Assembly: GCA_026075535.2 (NCBI GenBank) | Contig: AP026546.1 | Coordinates: forward strand, 10,850,001-10,914,000 | Length of the DNA stretch: 64,000 nt | DNA from: Tricholoma matsutake | Lineage: Eukaryota > Basidiomycota > Agaricomycetes > Agaricales > Tricholomataceae | Direction: 5' to 3' | In this document: positions 34,887-46,891 of the stretch, in pieces | How positions within the stretch are numbered: the first letter of the stretch is position 1 | How the letters are laid out: every line of letters starts with the position of its first letter | Notes under the pieces: model-generated | Database searches by the model: none | Told to the model about the DNA's origin: nothing | What the model saw: the letters and a program-made list of their open reading frames with translations, nothing else | Position numbers and translations under genes: made by a program

Positions 34887-35124
34887 ATGTCCCACTCCAT
34901 CCAAGGGGGTGGTACTTACCAGGAGAGGATACAGCTTCAAGCAGATGACCATGAGCATCATTGACTGTAATCATTGGGACATTATCATTAATAACCTCAA
35001 AGGGTCGACAATTGGTCAAATCTTGCACAGCTGGGCTTGGAGTTCTTTCAGGACTGAAGATGTGTCGAGGAGCAGAAGTAGGGAAATGACATTGGTAAAA
35101 CATGGCCAATGGCACAAACTTCAA
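34887..35124 (-). pseudogene. Unassigned frame interrupted by the solo LTR
   Basis: About 80 codons including SPERTPSPAVQDLTNC and FEVINDNVPMITVNDAHGH. The frame ends inside the LTR edge. No domain recognised. Confidence 0.3.
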
Positions 35125-35681
35125 GTTCCAAGTTCATGTTATACTTATCTAACAATGGGTTACCAAACAAGGAACTACACAGAACATCTTAAAACACGTA
35201 AACATAGAAGCAGCACTGCCAATAGCATTAACATGATGAGTACTGAGTAGCTTATCACAGAACCATGGTCCAACATAGTCATGCAGGGGAACATGGAGGT
35301 GAATAATACAAATTGACCAACAATATGCTGAATGATTCTTGAAGTCAGCCCTCCAATGTGATTAGGGAATCAGGAACTACTCAATGCAGAGGCAGACCTC
35401 CAGGGGTTCCTGGCAGACCAATGATGTGCAATGTAAATTCCAACCACTAAGCAAGGAGGAATCCAGAAGATCAACAAACATGCAAAACATAAAGAAATGC
35501 AAGGTAGGACCTGCTACCTAGATGGGTGTATGATGTCAAAGGCATATTAGAGAGCATAAACATCTGATAAGGAAAATATTCTGCATATATCATGGGCGAC
35601 AAGTAATACAGGGACAGGTTCTGTCATCGGTCAGGCCAGAATAGACAACCCTGCTGCACAAGGGGTAGCAGGGAATCCACA
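35125..35681. other. No gene recognised
   Basis: Short frames only. The sequence leads up to the outer breakpoint of the left inverted arm. Confidence 0.4.
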
Positions 35682-36915
35682 AGATCTCTGGCATGCATAG
35701 CAACACATACAATGAAGACGGGTCTATGTTCACTATCGAGCGGGCAGCTAATCATACAGTGTTGTTAGCACAAATTCAAAATCATCTGTGAATATGTAGC
35801 ACTTACTATGACTTATTGCCTATCAACTCAAAGGTGACACTGCCCAACTGTCCGCTGAGAGTTCCCATAATTTGAACTGCATTTCGCAACCTTATGGTCA
35901 CATCCAAATCAATGATGTCACTCTTTTGTTGCAACTAAAATGGATGACATCACTGTTTTGGTGGAAATTGAGGAAAGATCAAGGAGGACCTGAAATAATG
36001 AAATGACAGAAATCCAGGACTCAGCAAAAGTAGCAGGATGGAACACTTCTAAGATGCAATTCTTTTTCTGACCTTGATATGAACATCCTGTCAATGACTT
36101 GACTCAATCAATAAAAATCATTGGCCTAACAAAATAGAACAACAAGTGAGGATTGATAATAGGTGAAAATTATTGAGGGACCGAACACTTTCCACTGGAG
36201 AGGAACAGTGTACAAGGCTGTCTCCACATCTACCTGAGAGAACGAGAGGAGAAGTGAAGATGTCACTCAATCACCACATAAGACCAAAAGCATAAAGCGG
36301 TGGTCAGGATGTTGAAAAACTCCACAGTAGTAGTTGGAATATCGGCCAGTGGAGGTATTGCAGCACTAGTGAAGTGTGAAAAAAGACAAAGAGCTCAAAA
36401 GACAAGCTCATGTCATAACACATTTCCATGTTCGCTGCTGACAGTTGAGTGCCAAGGCCTGCTAAGAAGAAAATCTCATCCTCCTGTACCTGCCAGAGAA
36501 GCATCAAGAGTAGCTGACATCAGAAAAAAGCACAATGGGCTGTGTCGAGTAATGGATGAGAAGGTGTGATTGAGAAAGCCCCTAATGTTGTCAAATATAT
36601 GCCACAGAACATTGAGAGCGCAGTGATTGGTCAAGGCACAAAAAGAAACAGGTTAAAGTGATGGAAGAGAGTGATGGGGAAAATGTTTGTATGATTGTGA
36701 TTTCCATAATGTCTCCCCCAAAAACTAAATGGATTGACCAAATTAGAGAAACAATGACATCAGCCACATCCTGAAAGAATGATGACCACAAGTGGGTGGG
36801 CAGGTGAAGAAGTGTGAGCAGTGAATATATCTTGATCCAAATAGTCCATGCAACAAAACAAGCAGGCTGCAAAGCTAGATGGGCAACAAGCATATATACC
36901 CAAACAGAGGCTCAG

Positions 36916-37555
36916 CTCATTCATCTGACATGGGAAGAGAAGTTGAGCCTTGCAAAGACTTGTGCAAGACCAGCAAAAGGGAGTTTGACAGCATCCTGAG
37001 ATGCGCAAGTAAAATTGAGCCTCATTCGTTCAGCATGAAACACTGTGCGAGGCATATAGAGGTCATCAGTAGATGACCATGTGTTCAGAAGACAAGGCTC
37101 ATTAATCTGACATGGGAAGAGAAGTTGAACCTTGCAAAGGCTTGTGCAAGACTAGCAAAAGGGGATTTGGCAGCATCCTGAGATGTGCAAGTGAAATCAA
37201 GCCTTGTTCACTTAGCATGAAACACCATATGGATGGCATCACTAGAAAACAATGTGTTTAGAAGGAAAGACTCACTCATCTGACATGAGAAGGGGAGCTG
37301 AGATTTGCAATAGCTTATGCAAGACTAGCAAAAGGGAGTTTGGCAACATCCTGAGACGTGCAATTGAAATCAAGCCTCATTCACTTAGCACAAAACACCC
37401 TGCAAGGTATAAGCCTTGCAAGAGCTTGCAGAAGACTAGCGAGAGTGAGTATGGCAGCATCCTGAGATGTGCAATTGAAATTGAGCCTCATTCATTTAGC
37501 ATGAGACACCCTGCAAGGCATACAGAGGGCATTACTAGACAACTGTGCATTCATT
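36916..37555 (+). repeat. Array of ~180-bp repeats in the left arm
   Basis: Unit starts at about 36,916, 37,098 and 37,271 plus a partial unit from about 37,411, so the period is 173-182 bp. Each holds CTGACATGGGAAGAGAAG, GCAAGACTAGCAAAAGGGA, GGCAGCATCCTGAGATG and CATTTAGCATGAAACACCCTG. One frame stays open through much of the unit and reads CKTSKREF..ILRCA..IEPHSFSMKH.ARH in each copy, although the period is not a constant multiple of three. Confidence 0.88.
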
Positions 37556-38488
37556 AGCTGTCAATACCAGTGGGAATGAACTTGGACTTACGATGTTCAT
37601 TGAGAAGGATACATGTGAATGTTTGAAGCCAAGTTTCATCCTAAATAACCTGTGGAGAGATCTCTCCTGCAGTTCTCAGGGTGAAAACTTGATTCTCAAT
37701 GTTGAAGCTGAAGGGAGTTGTGAAGAATGACAGTGACAGCTTCAAGTTCAAGTTGTTGTGCCAGTCACAACATTACATAACATGCTTAACAATGATAAAC
37801 AAGTAAACATTGAACCCCCAACTTCAACTTCAACTTCTTCAAGTCATCTGAGTTGTTATGTATTACCCCTAAGTCAAGCCTAACTTAGTTGAGTAAAACC
37901 ATAGGAGAGAACTCTCCACAGGTCTTTCTGGACGATGGTTATCTTCTGGATATATTATCTTCTCTGCCATCCTGGATTGCATGAAGGTATGCATACCATG
38001 CCTATCGATTGATATCATATCTCACATGGAGCTACTTCCTGTGCCTACCAACATGCATCCTTCCAATGCTGCCACCACATGATATCCTGCATTGCAGAAT
38101 AATTCTACTTTTATTTATGCCCACTTGTCAAACAATGTCCAACATTGGTGTTTACCAGCTGAAGCTTTTGCACATGTCTTTTTATGCTACCAACATGGGA
38201 TAGTGCATATGGCATAGCTTTCAACAAAGGACATAAAAAAACATAACTATGCTACATGGGAACTGTTAAGTGATTGATGTGGAGAGAGATCAGCATTGTG
38301 TGTTATCAATACAGAGTAGTTGACATCCAAATCCCACCAAGGTTTCCTCAATCTATGTATACCTCTGCTGGGAATTGAGGTTCTATCCTGTGTTCTTCAG
38401 CTGTCTCTAGGTTGGGTGCAATTTCTTTCAGGAACCTGGAGGCACATTGCACTGTAAGCCCTCTGGAGAACTCTGACTATGTTTGTAC

Positions 38489-39119
38489 TCACCATGAGAC
38501 TACCCATAGCATGGCCATTCTTTTATGCCCCACACTCAAATTAACATAGCTGTGATTCACCCCCAGCCTGCAAACCACAATATCTCCGGACCAGATGATG
38601 TCCCGATTAATTTCTCTGAGACCTTCGTTCCTTAAAAATAGTCTGTGGAAGCAATATACCAGTAAGAAGGAGTCACCAAAGTACTCTAGTGTGATGATGG
38701 TTTTCCTGATAGGGATGTGGGGGTGGCCTTTGAGGATGGTAGCAACAATGGGGATCCTGTTGTAGCCATCCTGCATGACAGCCATGGTTACTAACTTTGA
38801 GCAACATTTGTTGGACAGAAAGAATAATGTCTGGTTGTATCCAACCTCTCCATCTACTTGCTAGACACATTGTGATGAAAGATGGCGACAGAGCTGAATA
38901 CCTAAGGCAACTCACTGGCAATGTGCAGGAAGCAGGATCGACAAGGTCATCGGGTATTTCTTTGATGGAGGTGAAAGAGCTCATAGCTATACAACAGGTA
39001 ATGGATCTGAAATGCAAGTGGGAAATGTTGCTTTGTGATGGTTTGAGTTTGGAGGGAGGTATGAAAGGACTGTTTAAATACTGTCTTTGTTTGGATTGGC
39101 ATGTGGTTAAGGACTTCAA
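38489..39119 (-). pseudogene. Repeated unassigned protein, left-arm copy
   Basis: Frames 38,673-39,119 and 38,489-38,785 read consecutively after a shift. The second has IPIVATILKGHPHIPIRKT, RLFLRNEGL and SGDIVVCRLGV. Similar sequence occurs at 41,277-41,537 (minus) and in the right arm at 47,380-47,590 (plus). I know this pattern as a common Agaricomycete hypothetical protein of unknown function, expanded in repeat-rich genomes. Confidence 0.45.
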
Positions 39120-39388
39120 GTTTGACTAACCCTAACCCTGAAATCCAGCCAATGAAGACAAAGGGTGAAAGATTGCTCGTCCACTTTTGGAGAAATCTGA
39201 GCTGTTTTTTGTAGCTTCAGAGTTGTGGTTGTATTGGTGACCCTTGGTGAAATGGCATCTATGCATGAATTGCAATCATGACTGCGAGCAAGATCTAGAC
39301 CCCACTAATGTCACATCCCTAATGAAACAGTAAGCGTTGATTTTTTTTGATTAAGTTAATGATGATGGTCCTGTCCTTCCCTCCTATC

Positions 39389-40573
39389 AAGTACTGTATC
39401 CTACTATAAGTAATGCCACCTTTGCTTTCAAAGTTTACCACATCATCTTGAGGTCTTGGGTCTTCTCTGGCCAGACACTTTAAGCACCTCTTCTGTGTGT
39501 CTGTGGATGCCCACAAACCTGACTTGCATCCTGTGATGTAGTAGACATTTACTGTTCTTTTCACTAGCTACTCGTTTTCCTGAGGCCGTTGTCTCTGAAC
39601 TTCTTTATCAGCACCTCTCATGGGTATACTCTTACTAGTTGCTCTCCAAATACCACTACATGGAGCTATGACCTCTGGCATCACCTGCACATCTCTCTGA
39701 TGCTGCTACTACCTGCAATCCTGTATGTGGACACAATTCACTTGCAGATTTATGCCACATGGCTAAATGTTGTGTTCCCCTTTCACACTGCACAGACTAC
39801 TGCCTTTCCATGCTAGAACCAAAGAGACTTCTGTGTATTGGTCTTGAAACATCTCCCTTCATTCCAGTAACTCTTTGTGTTACACAAACCATGATGCTAG
39901 AGAGAAGTTTGCCACCACCATTTGTCCAGAGATCCTCATGCCAAACAATACCGCCATTCACACCCATCTCTGCCCTCTGTTCTTCATGGACGAGAATGGA
40001 AAACATATGAAGTTCACAGTGGTGCACAGCTACGACCCAAGATGGCCCCAGAACGACAGCCTCAACAGTGTATGAGCTGGCACTAATTGGCACTGAGAAC
40101 TACTAGTCATCAAAAGGGGGTTGGGAAGTCAGCATGTGTCATTACTCAATGCACATGAGATTTGGCTGATGAAAGAAAGATTAGCAAGGTATGCCTTGCA
40201 ACCATCAATCTGACAGTGTATTTCACTGGCAATTGCTCTCTTCCAGGTATCTCGACCTATCATTGAAGGCTATCCAAAGGGTACCAAGCTTCAGGGAAAT
40301 TGAGTATCCTTCTGAGATCATTTATGACAAAAGTGTTGAGTAGCCAGCAATCGATCATGGAAGCTGCTGTATGATTTTCTATACCACTTTGATCAGACCT
40401 TTCAGCACTATGCCCCATAATATCAAAAGAGTTTGTTGAATGCATGGTGTATCTGAGTTGCCCTGTATTTGAATATGGCCAAATCCAGCTCACAAATCCT
40501 CTCACCATGGAATGAGGAGGTCACACCTCACTCGAAAATGTATGGTAAGGGTCTTCCAATGTGGTCCTTGAAA
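39389..40573. other. No gene recognised (inner side of left arm)
   Basis: Short frames on both strands (39,589-40,010 plus; 39,797-40,093 minus) overlap each other without recognisable domains. Confidence 0.35.
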
Positions 40574-40713
40574 TTACCTATTAAGGAGAACCTTTGAAGC
40601 ATTGATATTCTCTACAACATCGTCTCCTATAACAAGAGTTTTGTTCTTGTTGGTGGACCTGGTGGGCAGACAAAAGACTTGGACATTGATTCCTTGGCAA
40701 TCCAACTCATGCA

Positions 40714-41118
40714 ATGGGAAACAAAGCACGTGGATACATTTCTGGCTATAAGAGATATAAGTATGCAACCAGTTCTTATACTGCAATTGGGCTACCATAT
40801 ATCCAGAAAGATTGGGAGGCATTCTGCAAAGATGTCTATGCGAGTGAAAGGAGTGATGCCATGTGGTCTCATCAGCACTGCACAGTAACTGTGTTGCACT
40901 CTCAGATGATGCCCAAAACAAGAAAAGGAAGAACCATAGGCATGATGCCCACAACCATCATGGTCCCAGGTGTCAGAGAATTGAATTTAGTCAAAGAAAT
41001 CAGATGTAGAGGGTGCATGTGGAAAGTGAGTTCTAATAAATATACAGTGGGCGCTCACTCAAATCAAAGTACAGCTCCCCCAGGAATTGTACCATGCTTT
41101 GACATGATGATCGAGTGA
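40714..41118 (+). CDS. Unassigned ORF
   Basis: 134 codons from ATG, basic, with YISGYKRYKYATSSYTAIG at the N-terminus and two CxxC-like cysteines (RCRGCMWK) near the C-terminus. A minus-strand frame (40,574-40,954) overlaps it, so the strand is uncertain. No family recognised. Confidence 0.25.
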   Translation: MGNKARGYISGYKRYKYATSSYTAIGLPYIQKDWEAFCKDVYASERSDAMWSHQHCTVTVLHSQMMPKTRKGRTIGMMPTTIMVPGVRELNLVKEIRCRGCMWKVSSNKYTVGAHSNQSTAPPGIVPCFDMMIE

Positions 41119-41276
41119 TGCACATCTGTGAGGAGCTGGACAAAGGGTGAAGATTATACTTCCTTAGCCACAATGATTATGTACCTGGCTACTGCAAACT
41201 GCTCAGCTCGGGTTTCTGCCTTGAGATTCACGTGTTCTTCCACCATGCCCATTTTACAAACTATCATGTCTCCAAA

Positions 41277-41537
41277 TCATATGACTTGGGAATCAAGGGA
41301 TTGCAAAGCACAATTCCTTATAAAAATGGGATGATACCGATAAGAAAGTGTGAAGGCATAATTCTTGCCATCATGGTTGAGCATGACAATGGTGTTGCAG
41401 ATAGGGATTGTCAGGTGGCCTTGCAGTACACTGGAAGCAGATGGGATTCTATCCATGCCTTCAGCTGCACTGATACTGGTAAATCTGGGGCATGGCCTGT
41501 CAGAGGCAGGGAGGTATAAAATTTGGAGGGATCCCAA
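41277..41537 (-). pseudogene. Repeated unassigned protein, copy inside the inverted repeat
   Basis: 86 codons; LQGHLTIPICNTIV and FIRNCALQSLDSQVI align with the arm protein at 38,489-38,785, and downstream sequence continues with a GDMIVCKMG-like segment in that frame. It is not part of the inverted arms, so it is an independent diverged paralogue. Confidence 0.45.
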
Positions 41538-42015
41538 ATGTCCTAGCTAGGACAAAAGGGAAGACTGATTATGATTTGTTGTCAGGTCAAAACACCAAGA
41601 GACTTACAAGGGGGAAAGAAGGCAATGTGTGTGCCATTACTTTGAGAGAGCTGGGATTTGGGTACAGTTGACAGTTGACAACCATCAAGAGATATAGCAA
41701 CAGTGCAGTGGGAGAGGCAATTCAAATACTCATTGTTCTTTGTAAACTCATATTCTTTGGCCTTTGTTCAATGGCAATACAAGACAAAAGGCCATGTCAG
41801 GTCAGGTATTCATTGATATTCATTGCTCTATCCTAGACAGCTTGGTTGGCTAAATGACTAAATAATATATACATCATGCAGAGAAGAGAGGGTAATAGTT
41901 GCACTGCCCCATTTTTGGCCAAGTAGGAGGCCCAGGCTGTACACCTGGTTTTCTGTGATTCCTTCTGGACCTTTTACCACAGTACTGAGAGACTGGAGCC
42001 TCAACCACATGCTTG

Positions 42016-42660
42016 TCAAGGGAAACATCCAGCAGGAGGGGGTTGAGTTGCTGGCTGGTTACCCTTAGGCTCAATGTGATGTGGGTCAGGAAGATTGGCA
42101 GGCCATCTGGCCTCAGGGTGTGGAAAGGGGTTGAAGCGATGCTGGTCTCTACATTGTCGCCTGTCCTTGTTAGACCTATTGTGATGCTCTCTATCACTAG
42201 GAAATGTAAACTGGTGATGCTGATCCCTCAATTGTGGTTGGAAAGGGTGAGGATTGATTGGGGAGGAAAGCTCACTAGGGCAAGAGATGAGATGGGCCTG
42301 TGTTGATGAAAAAAAATCACCTGCAAAACTATCCTCTGTATGTGATACAGGCTTGGAATATGTGGCTTCCATTGAGGCAATGGTCATCTGCGCGCTCCCA
42401 GGATGTCCACTGCATGTGAAATCTGGGTCAATCAAGGCAGCTAGGCAATCAACATGATCTGGAATTGGGCTGTTCTGTGGCCTCAGGGTTTCAACAGCTA
42501 TGTCTGCATGAAAGTAACCATCCTTCAGGGGCATTGTGGCCATTACATTTTGGATTATCAACTCATTGTCTTCAATTCTTGATCCAGAGGGGATCAAATC
42601 AATGTCTAGCTCAGGTGATAGTTCACAGGAAGGGACAGTAATGCATTCTAATGATATCAC
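42016..42660 (-). CDS. Unassigned Pro/His/Gln-rich ORF
   Basis: 214 codons, the longest clean frame in the core of the inverted repeat. The N-terminal half is acidic; the C-terminal half is rich in His, Pro, Gln and Asn, probably disordered. No catalytic motif. Frames 42,824-43,174, 43,078-43,386 and 43,447-43,674 upstream on the same strand may be further exons of the same gene. Confidence 0.4.
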   Translation of the reverse strand: MISLECITVPSCELSPELDIDLIPSGSRIEDNELIIQNVMATMPLKDGYFHADIAVETLRPQNSPIPDHVDCLAALIDPDFTCSGHPGSAQMTIASMEATYSKPVSHTEDSFAGDFFSSTQAHLISCPSELSSPINPHPFQPQLRDQHHQFTFPSDREHHNRSNKDRRQCRDQHRFNPFPHPEARWPANLPDPHHIEPKGNQPATQPPPAGCFP

Positions 42661-42823
42661 ACCACCATCACCTTCTGACTCCTTTGGTGGAGCTTCCCTG
42701 AAGCTGCCATGGGAGGGTTGGCAAACTTCCAGGGATCAGATTAACCTGAACCTCTGGTGTTAACTCACAGGGAGAGGTGACTGGACTTCCCAATGACACC
42801 ATGTCATTGTCATCTTCTAATTC

Positions 42824-43674
42824 CTAAATGCCCACCAAAGAGGTAACCTGAGGCATAGACAGACACTGATTGGGGAAATTGATCATACCACTCTGATGCC
42901 TGCAAGGAGAGGTGGCTACACTTCTCAACAGTCTGTTACTATCATCTTCAAACTCTTTCCAGATTTCTTCTAAAAGGGGTGCAAAAAGTGTGACTGGAAG
43001 CTCTGATGAACACAGGCATGGAGAGTTTGCTGCACCCAAGGACATGCTGACACAGTCTGCCAACTTCTTCCTGATGTCTACAAAACTCTCTGAGCTAGAT
43101 GAGATGTTTCCTGGTTCATTTCTGACCAGAGCCTCATCAGAATGGGATGAGTGATTTGTGGGTGGATCATCCAATTACCCAACATTGCATGCAGCTTACC
43201 CAGAGCATTATCAACTACTTCTTGGATGAGTCTCCCTGGGCTGGAGTCCCACAGTGTTTTTGGATTGTGTGGCAACTGTCCATCTCGGGAAACAGTATTA
43301 TCCTGAGGTTCATTGACATGATGACTGGTTTGGGTGAGAGGTGTTGTGGGCCTTGAGTGTTCATCATTATCTGTGCATAGGTCCACCTGAATTGGGCTTG
43401 GAATGTGTTCTTTCCTAGGAAGCCATGGAAGAGCTGCTGAGCTCAGTCAAGGAGCAACAAGGCCAACATGTGATTTTGCTGGTTTTTGGTCAAAGTATAG
43501 CCAACGATGGCACTGTACCTCCTTCCATCGATGGTTGACTTGTATTTCAAAGGGCATGTTCAGTCCTGGAAGTCCAAAAACCTTCTGATCACTGACCAAG
43601 CCCTTGGGGAATGGGAAATTGCTTGAGAATTCTAGAATTTGTTTAAACTCCCTATCATGTAGAGTTTGTTGCAC
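42824..43674 (-). pseudogene. Candidate middle exons of the core gene
   Basis: Three minus-strand frames (43,447-43,674; 43,078-43,386; 42,824-43,174) overlap or abut. They read as Ser/Asp-rich linker (SSSSESFVDIRKKLADC) and a short LPGLNMPFEIQVNHRWKEV segment. No domain recognised. Position between 42,016-42,660 and 43,784-44,990 suggests one long gene of about 3 kb. Confidence 0.3.
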
Positions 43675-43783
43675 ATTTTGGCCCTTTTGCTAGCCATCTG
43701 CATGCAATCATCTCCTCACTCCATCAAGTCCTCTTTCCACTTCATCCATCCACTTAGCTCTGCTTCCTGTACTGGGGGTGGGA

Positions 43784-44990
43784 CTATTCATGGCACCCTT
43801 CCCACCTCCACAACCTCAGTTTCTGGTGGGGCAGCATCATATTTAGACAGGGGGAGGGGTTCTGGAGCAGGGATGGATTGTGGTATTTGAGGACAAATAG
43901 GCGCAGGGAGGCCCTCACAGACTCCAGGCAACCCTCCCCATCATTGACTTTGTGAAAATGCTCTTTCACGCTCTTCTCAAGAAATGGGTGAAGGCAAGCC
44001 TTTGAAGATCCCTTCTTCTCCAGAGAAGTCAGACCTAATGCAATTGTGTCTGTGAGCGATGTGCTCATAACTGTTGATATGCAGTCCAAGAAACTCAGCT
44101 TCTGACTTCTCAAAGAATCCCCTGCACTTGGGAACTTCAGGGTACTGTACTGCAAAGTGTGTGTCAAGTTCATGGATAATGAAGCATGGGACTCTTTGCT
44201 TGATCAGCCAAGATACATGGTGCTTTGGATCACTGTTGATCCACATCCCCATATATGAGTCATCTGCAGGGGTTAGTGCTTGATAGGAGCCCTGATACAC
44301 TTTCCACGACCAGTTCAAGTCCACTAACCATTGCTTAGCAAATTCAACCCAGGCCACTTTATCCTTAATCACTCTCTGGATTTTGGTGATGGCGTCAACG
44401 GCATCAGCATATTTTAACTGGCAGAGGAGGGATCTTAGACATGGTTCCATCAGAAATGTCAGGTGGACTTCCCACAAATGTGGTGTGACATTCTGCATAC
44501 CCTGACAGTTCCCCATAACAGTGTCTAGGAAAGTGTTTCACACAGACAGGGCTTTTACATAGTTCAGAGGTAGCATTCCAGTACATAATGCAGGAGGAGG
44601 GTCAGATATCCAAACAGAATGTACAGTTTCAAACTCAGGGTATTGCTTGACTGTCGAATATTCTGGCAACATTCTCATCACAAAGGACCGCCAGACAAAT
44701 CCAGAAATTTGTGGTGAAATGGTATAGTTGAACCAACCGAGATGCCCATCGCATTGCCAGTCATGAGATGTAAGCTTTATTGCGAGACTGTACTCTGGGT
44801 CTTGTTTCCCAGGGTAGAATGGCAGATGGGTGGAATTTGGGGACCACAACTCCCAGACATGAGCCCCAACCTGAACCAACCAGCCAGTATAAGAAAGGAA
44901 GGATGTTAAGTTTTCTTCTAATCTGTCAATAACATGAGGGAAGGCATCATATCTGTGTAGACTGTGCTGAGAGCAAATGTCACATATCAT
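43784..44990 (-). pseudogene. Conserved Agaricomycete protein of unknown function, one nonsense codon
   Basis: Frame 44,538-44,990 and frame 43,977-44,516 are in the same register, separated only by a TGA at 44,538-44,540 (fits CGA to TGA), giving about 338 codons. Motifs are CDICSQHSLHRYDAF near the start, SHDWQCDGHLGWFNYT, and DDSYMGMWINSD followed by RVPCFIIHELDTHF. The last pattern (YMGxW..VPCFIIH) is one I have seen in many Agaricomycete hypothetical proteins. It continues in a shifted frame to 43,784. The frame 44,997-45,215 just upstream, with a CCHICSVC cysteine cluster, may be its first exon. Confidence 0.45.
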
Positions 44991-45215
44991 TAGTCCTTAT
45001 GGTAGCTTGTGGAGGTTCAGTTTCTGTTGCTGAAAATGCATTGTAGCCATGCAAATGCTGCCTCCTTCTGAGGGCTTGGTTTGGCCTGGCTGACAAACAG
45101 AGCAAATGTGGCAGCAGAAAAAGATCTGTGTGTTCTGTAGTCCTGCGACCCAGAATATGAAAGTTAATGTATCATAATGTGCAATAACTTGTAACCACAC
45201 CTGCACAACTGTCAA

Positions 45216-46049
45216 AAGGAGTTTTTTGTCATTTGAATGGTTGTCTTGGACAATGGAGAAAGTCAGGATTTCTCTACATTCAACTTGAACTTGAACTTGT
45301 TAGCCAAATGATAATAAACAATATGGATTATTTGACTACTATTCAGTGATTATTTGACAAATGCTTATGTAATGAAGTCTCTAATCCTACATGACGTCAG
45401 GACCATTTATGTTGCAGATGTATTCTAAGGTATGATTCCTTTCTTACTGCAGGCATTTGTTACACTGACAACTCAGATTGGGGTGATCGCTTGTGTGACA
45501 ATTCTATCTTAAGAGCATAAACTCAACTACTGTTGTTGGACTTGGACTCAGAGTTGTCATCCAACTTGAATGACATTGACATCAAATAATGTTAAATGAG
45601 CTCAAATGATAGCATACTATAATGGAGCAACAGGGAGTGAGAGCTCACAATAGTGGATCATACAAGTATAGTGTAATTCAAAAGTGAGTGGTTCAGACAG
45701 TGGTAATCAGAAAGGAAACTAGTGTACAAGTCTGATCATGAAGTATAATACATAGGATGAGAGGGAAATCAGGACATGAAAGGAATAGTGAGAAGGAAAC
45801 TAGCATGCAAGTCTGATCATGAGGTACAGTATGAAGAAAGACAGGAAAATCGGACATGAAAGGAAAGAAAAATGCATCTAATCATATTATGAACCAATGA
45901 TCCACCATATGTTGTAACATACAAGCCACTGGGTTTGGTTGTTTAAAAGCAGTCACCAAGCACCATCTGCAGTTTCCCAACAGTGTTTTGCATCTAATTC
46001 CAACATAAAGGAATGCAAATAAGCAGATTGAGAATGAAAGAAATACCTT
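45216..46049. other. No gene recognised
   Basis: AT-rich sequence containing an imperfect duplication: GAAACTAGTGTACAAGTCTGATCATGA at 45,716-45,742 resembles 45,797-45,823. Nothing else is supported. Confidence 0.35.
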
Positions 46050-46275
46050 TTGACCCAATGCAATGAGTTCCTGGTTCCTCATTTTCAGCATATCTCTTTT
46101 GCTCTTGAGGAGAGTCATCTCCCTCTGAAGCTTGCTTTGCTGGACCACGGTTTTGTCTCTTGCATGTTGATAATCATCCCTCTCAACCTCTGGTGCCATG
46201 TGGTGGGCAATAAGTCTATCCCTCTCTTGTTTGAGAACCTGGCAACCCAGGCATTTGGTATCTGCATCATTCTAC
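46050..46275 (-). CDS. Short coiled-coil exon
   Basis: In minus sense an open frame starts with a TKCLGC cysteine pair and continues with a charged helical stretch (QERDRLIAHH, then ERDDYQHARDKTVVQQSKL and MLKMRNQELIALGQ) with heptad-like spacing. After LGQK it meets GTATTT, a possible donor site. Probably one exon of an unassigned coiled-coil protein. Confidence 0.4.
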
Positions 46276-46891
46276 TCAAGGACATTATATTCTAATGATA
46301 TCCTGAACAATGAATAAACTTACAGAGATAGAGAAGTCAGATCCATGTGCAATTGCCTGCGCTGTACTGAACAACATTGCTACATCAGAACAAGAATCAT
46401 TGGATAGGCCACAATCATCCTAACTCAAGCATTACTACCAAAGTTAAAGAAAAAAGAGGCAATGAACTAGGGTGTTATTGCTCTCGGTATACTCATCTTC
46501 ACTGGCAGTATCATCCACAATACTATCATGCAGTAATCCTACATGGGGGGACCGATATTTGGCAACTTGACTGAACTGTTGTAGGCATTTGTTTGACTGC
46601 ACAGGGGAGTATGATCAAGCACACTTGTGAACAAGAGGTGTAGGATGGAGTGGTAAGGCAGCACCACCCCATCCAAAATGCCAATTTGAGTTCTGATGCT
46701 TTTGTGTGTGATTATGCTGGGTACATGGATGCATAATAGGAGGATGGAGAAGTAGAGGAGCTGGGGATGCACACATCAGATGGATTTTATAATCCTTTAC
46801 AAGGAACCAAAAACAAAGGAAACTACATGACGAAAGGGATGAGATCACATGACTCCATGTGTATGCAGGAGCATCATACTGAGACTAATTG
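46276..46891. other. No gene recognised (inner side of right arm)
   Basis: Short overlapping frames only, such as 46,539-46,848 on the minus strand. Confidence 0.35.

Larger units (their letters stand above)
35682..39388 (+). repeat. Left arm of a large inverted repeat (~3.7 kb)
   Basis: Reverse-complementary to 46,892-50,180 along its length and in the same order: a coding-like edge at 35,700-35,790, the GCAGGATGGAACACTTCTAA block, the ~180-bp array, the GTTTGAAGCCAAGTTTCATC block, the TTTTATGCTACCAACATGGGATAG block, the GTTTGTACTCACCATGAGACT block, and GATTAAGTTAATGATGATGGTCCTG at the inner end. The arms differ by many substitutions, a large share being TG/CA alternatives at former CpG, and by two larger indels: about 270 bp (38,690-38,960) missing on the right, and about 190 bp (48,050-48,240) missing on the left. 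Confidence 0.9.

Noticed and set aside
37252..37557. Protein-coding gene made of ~180-bp repeats
   Set aside because: Unit length is not a constant multiple of three and frames change between units; the open frame may be chance in CpG-poor, stop-poor sequence.
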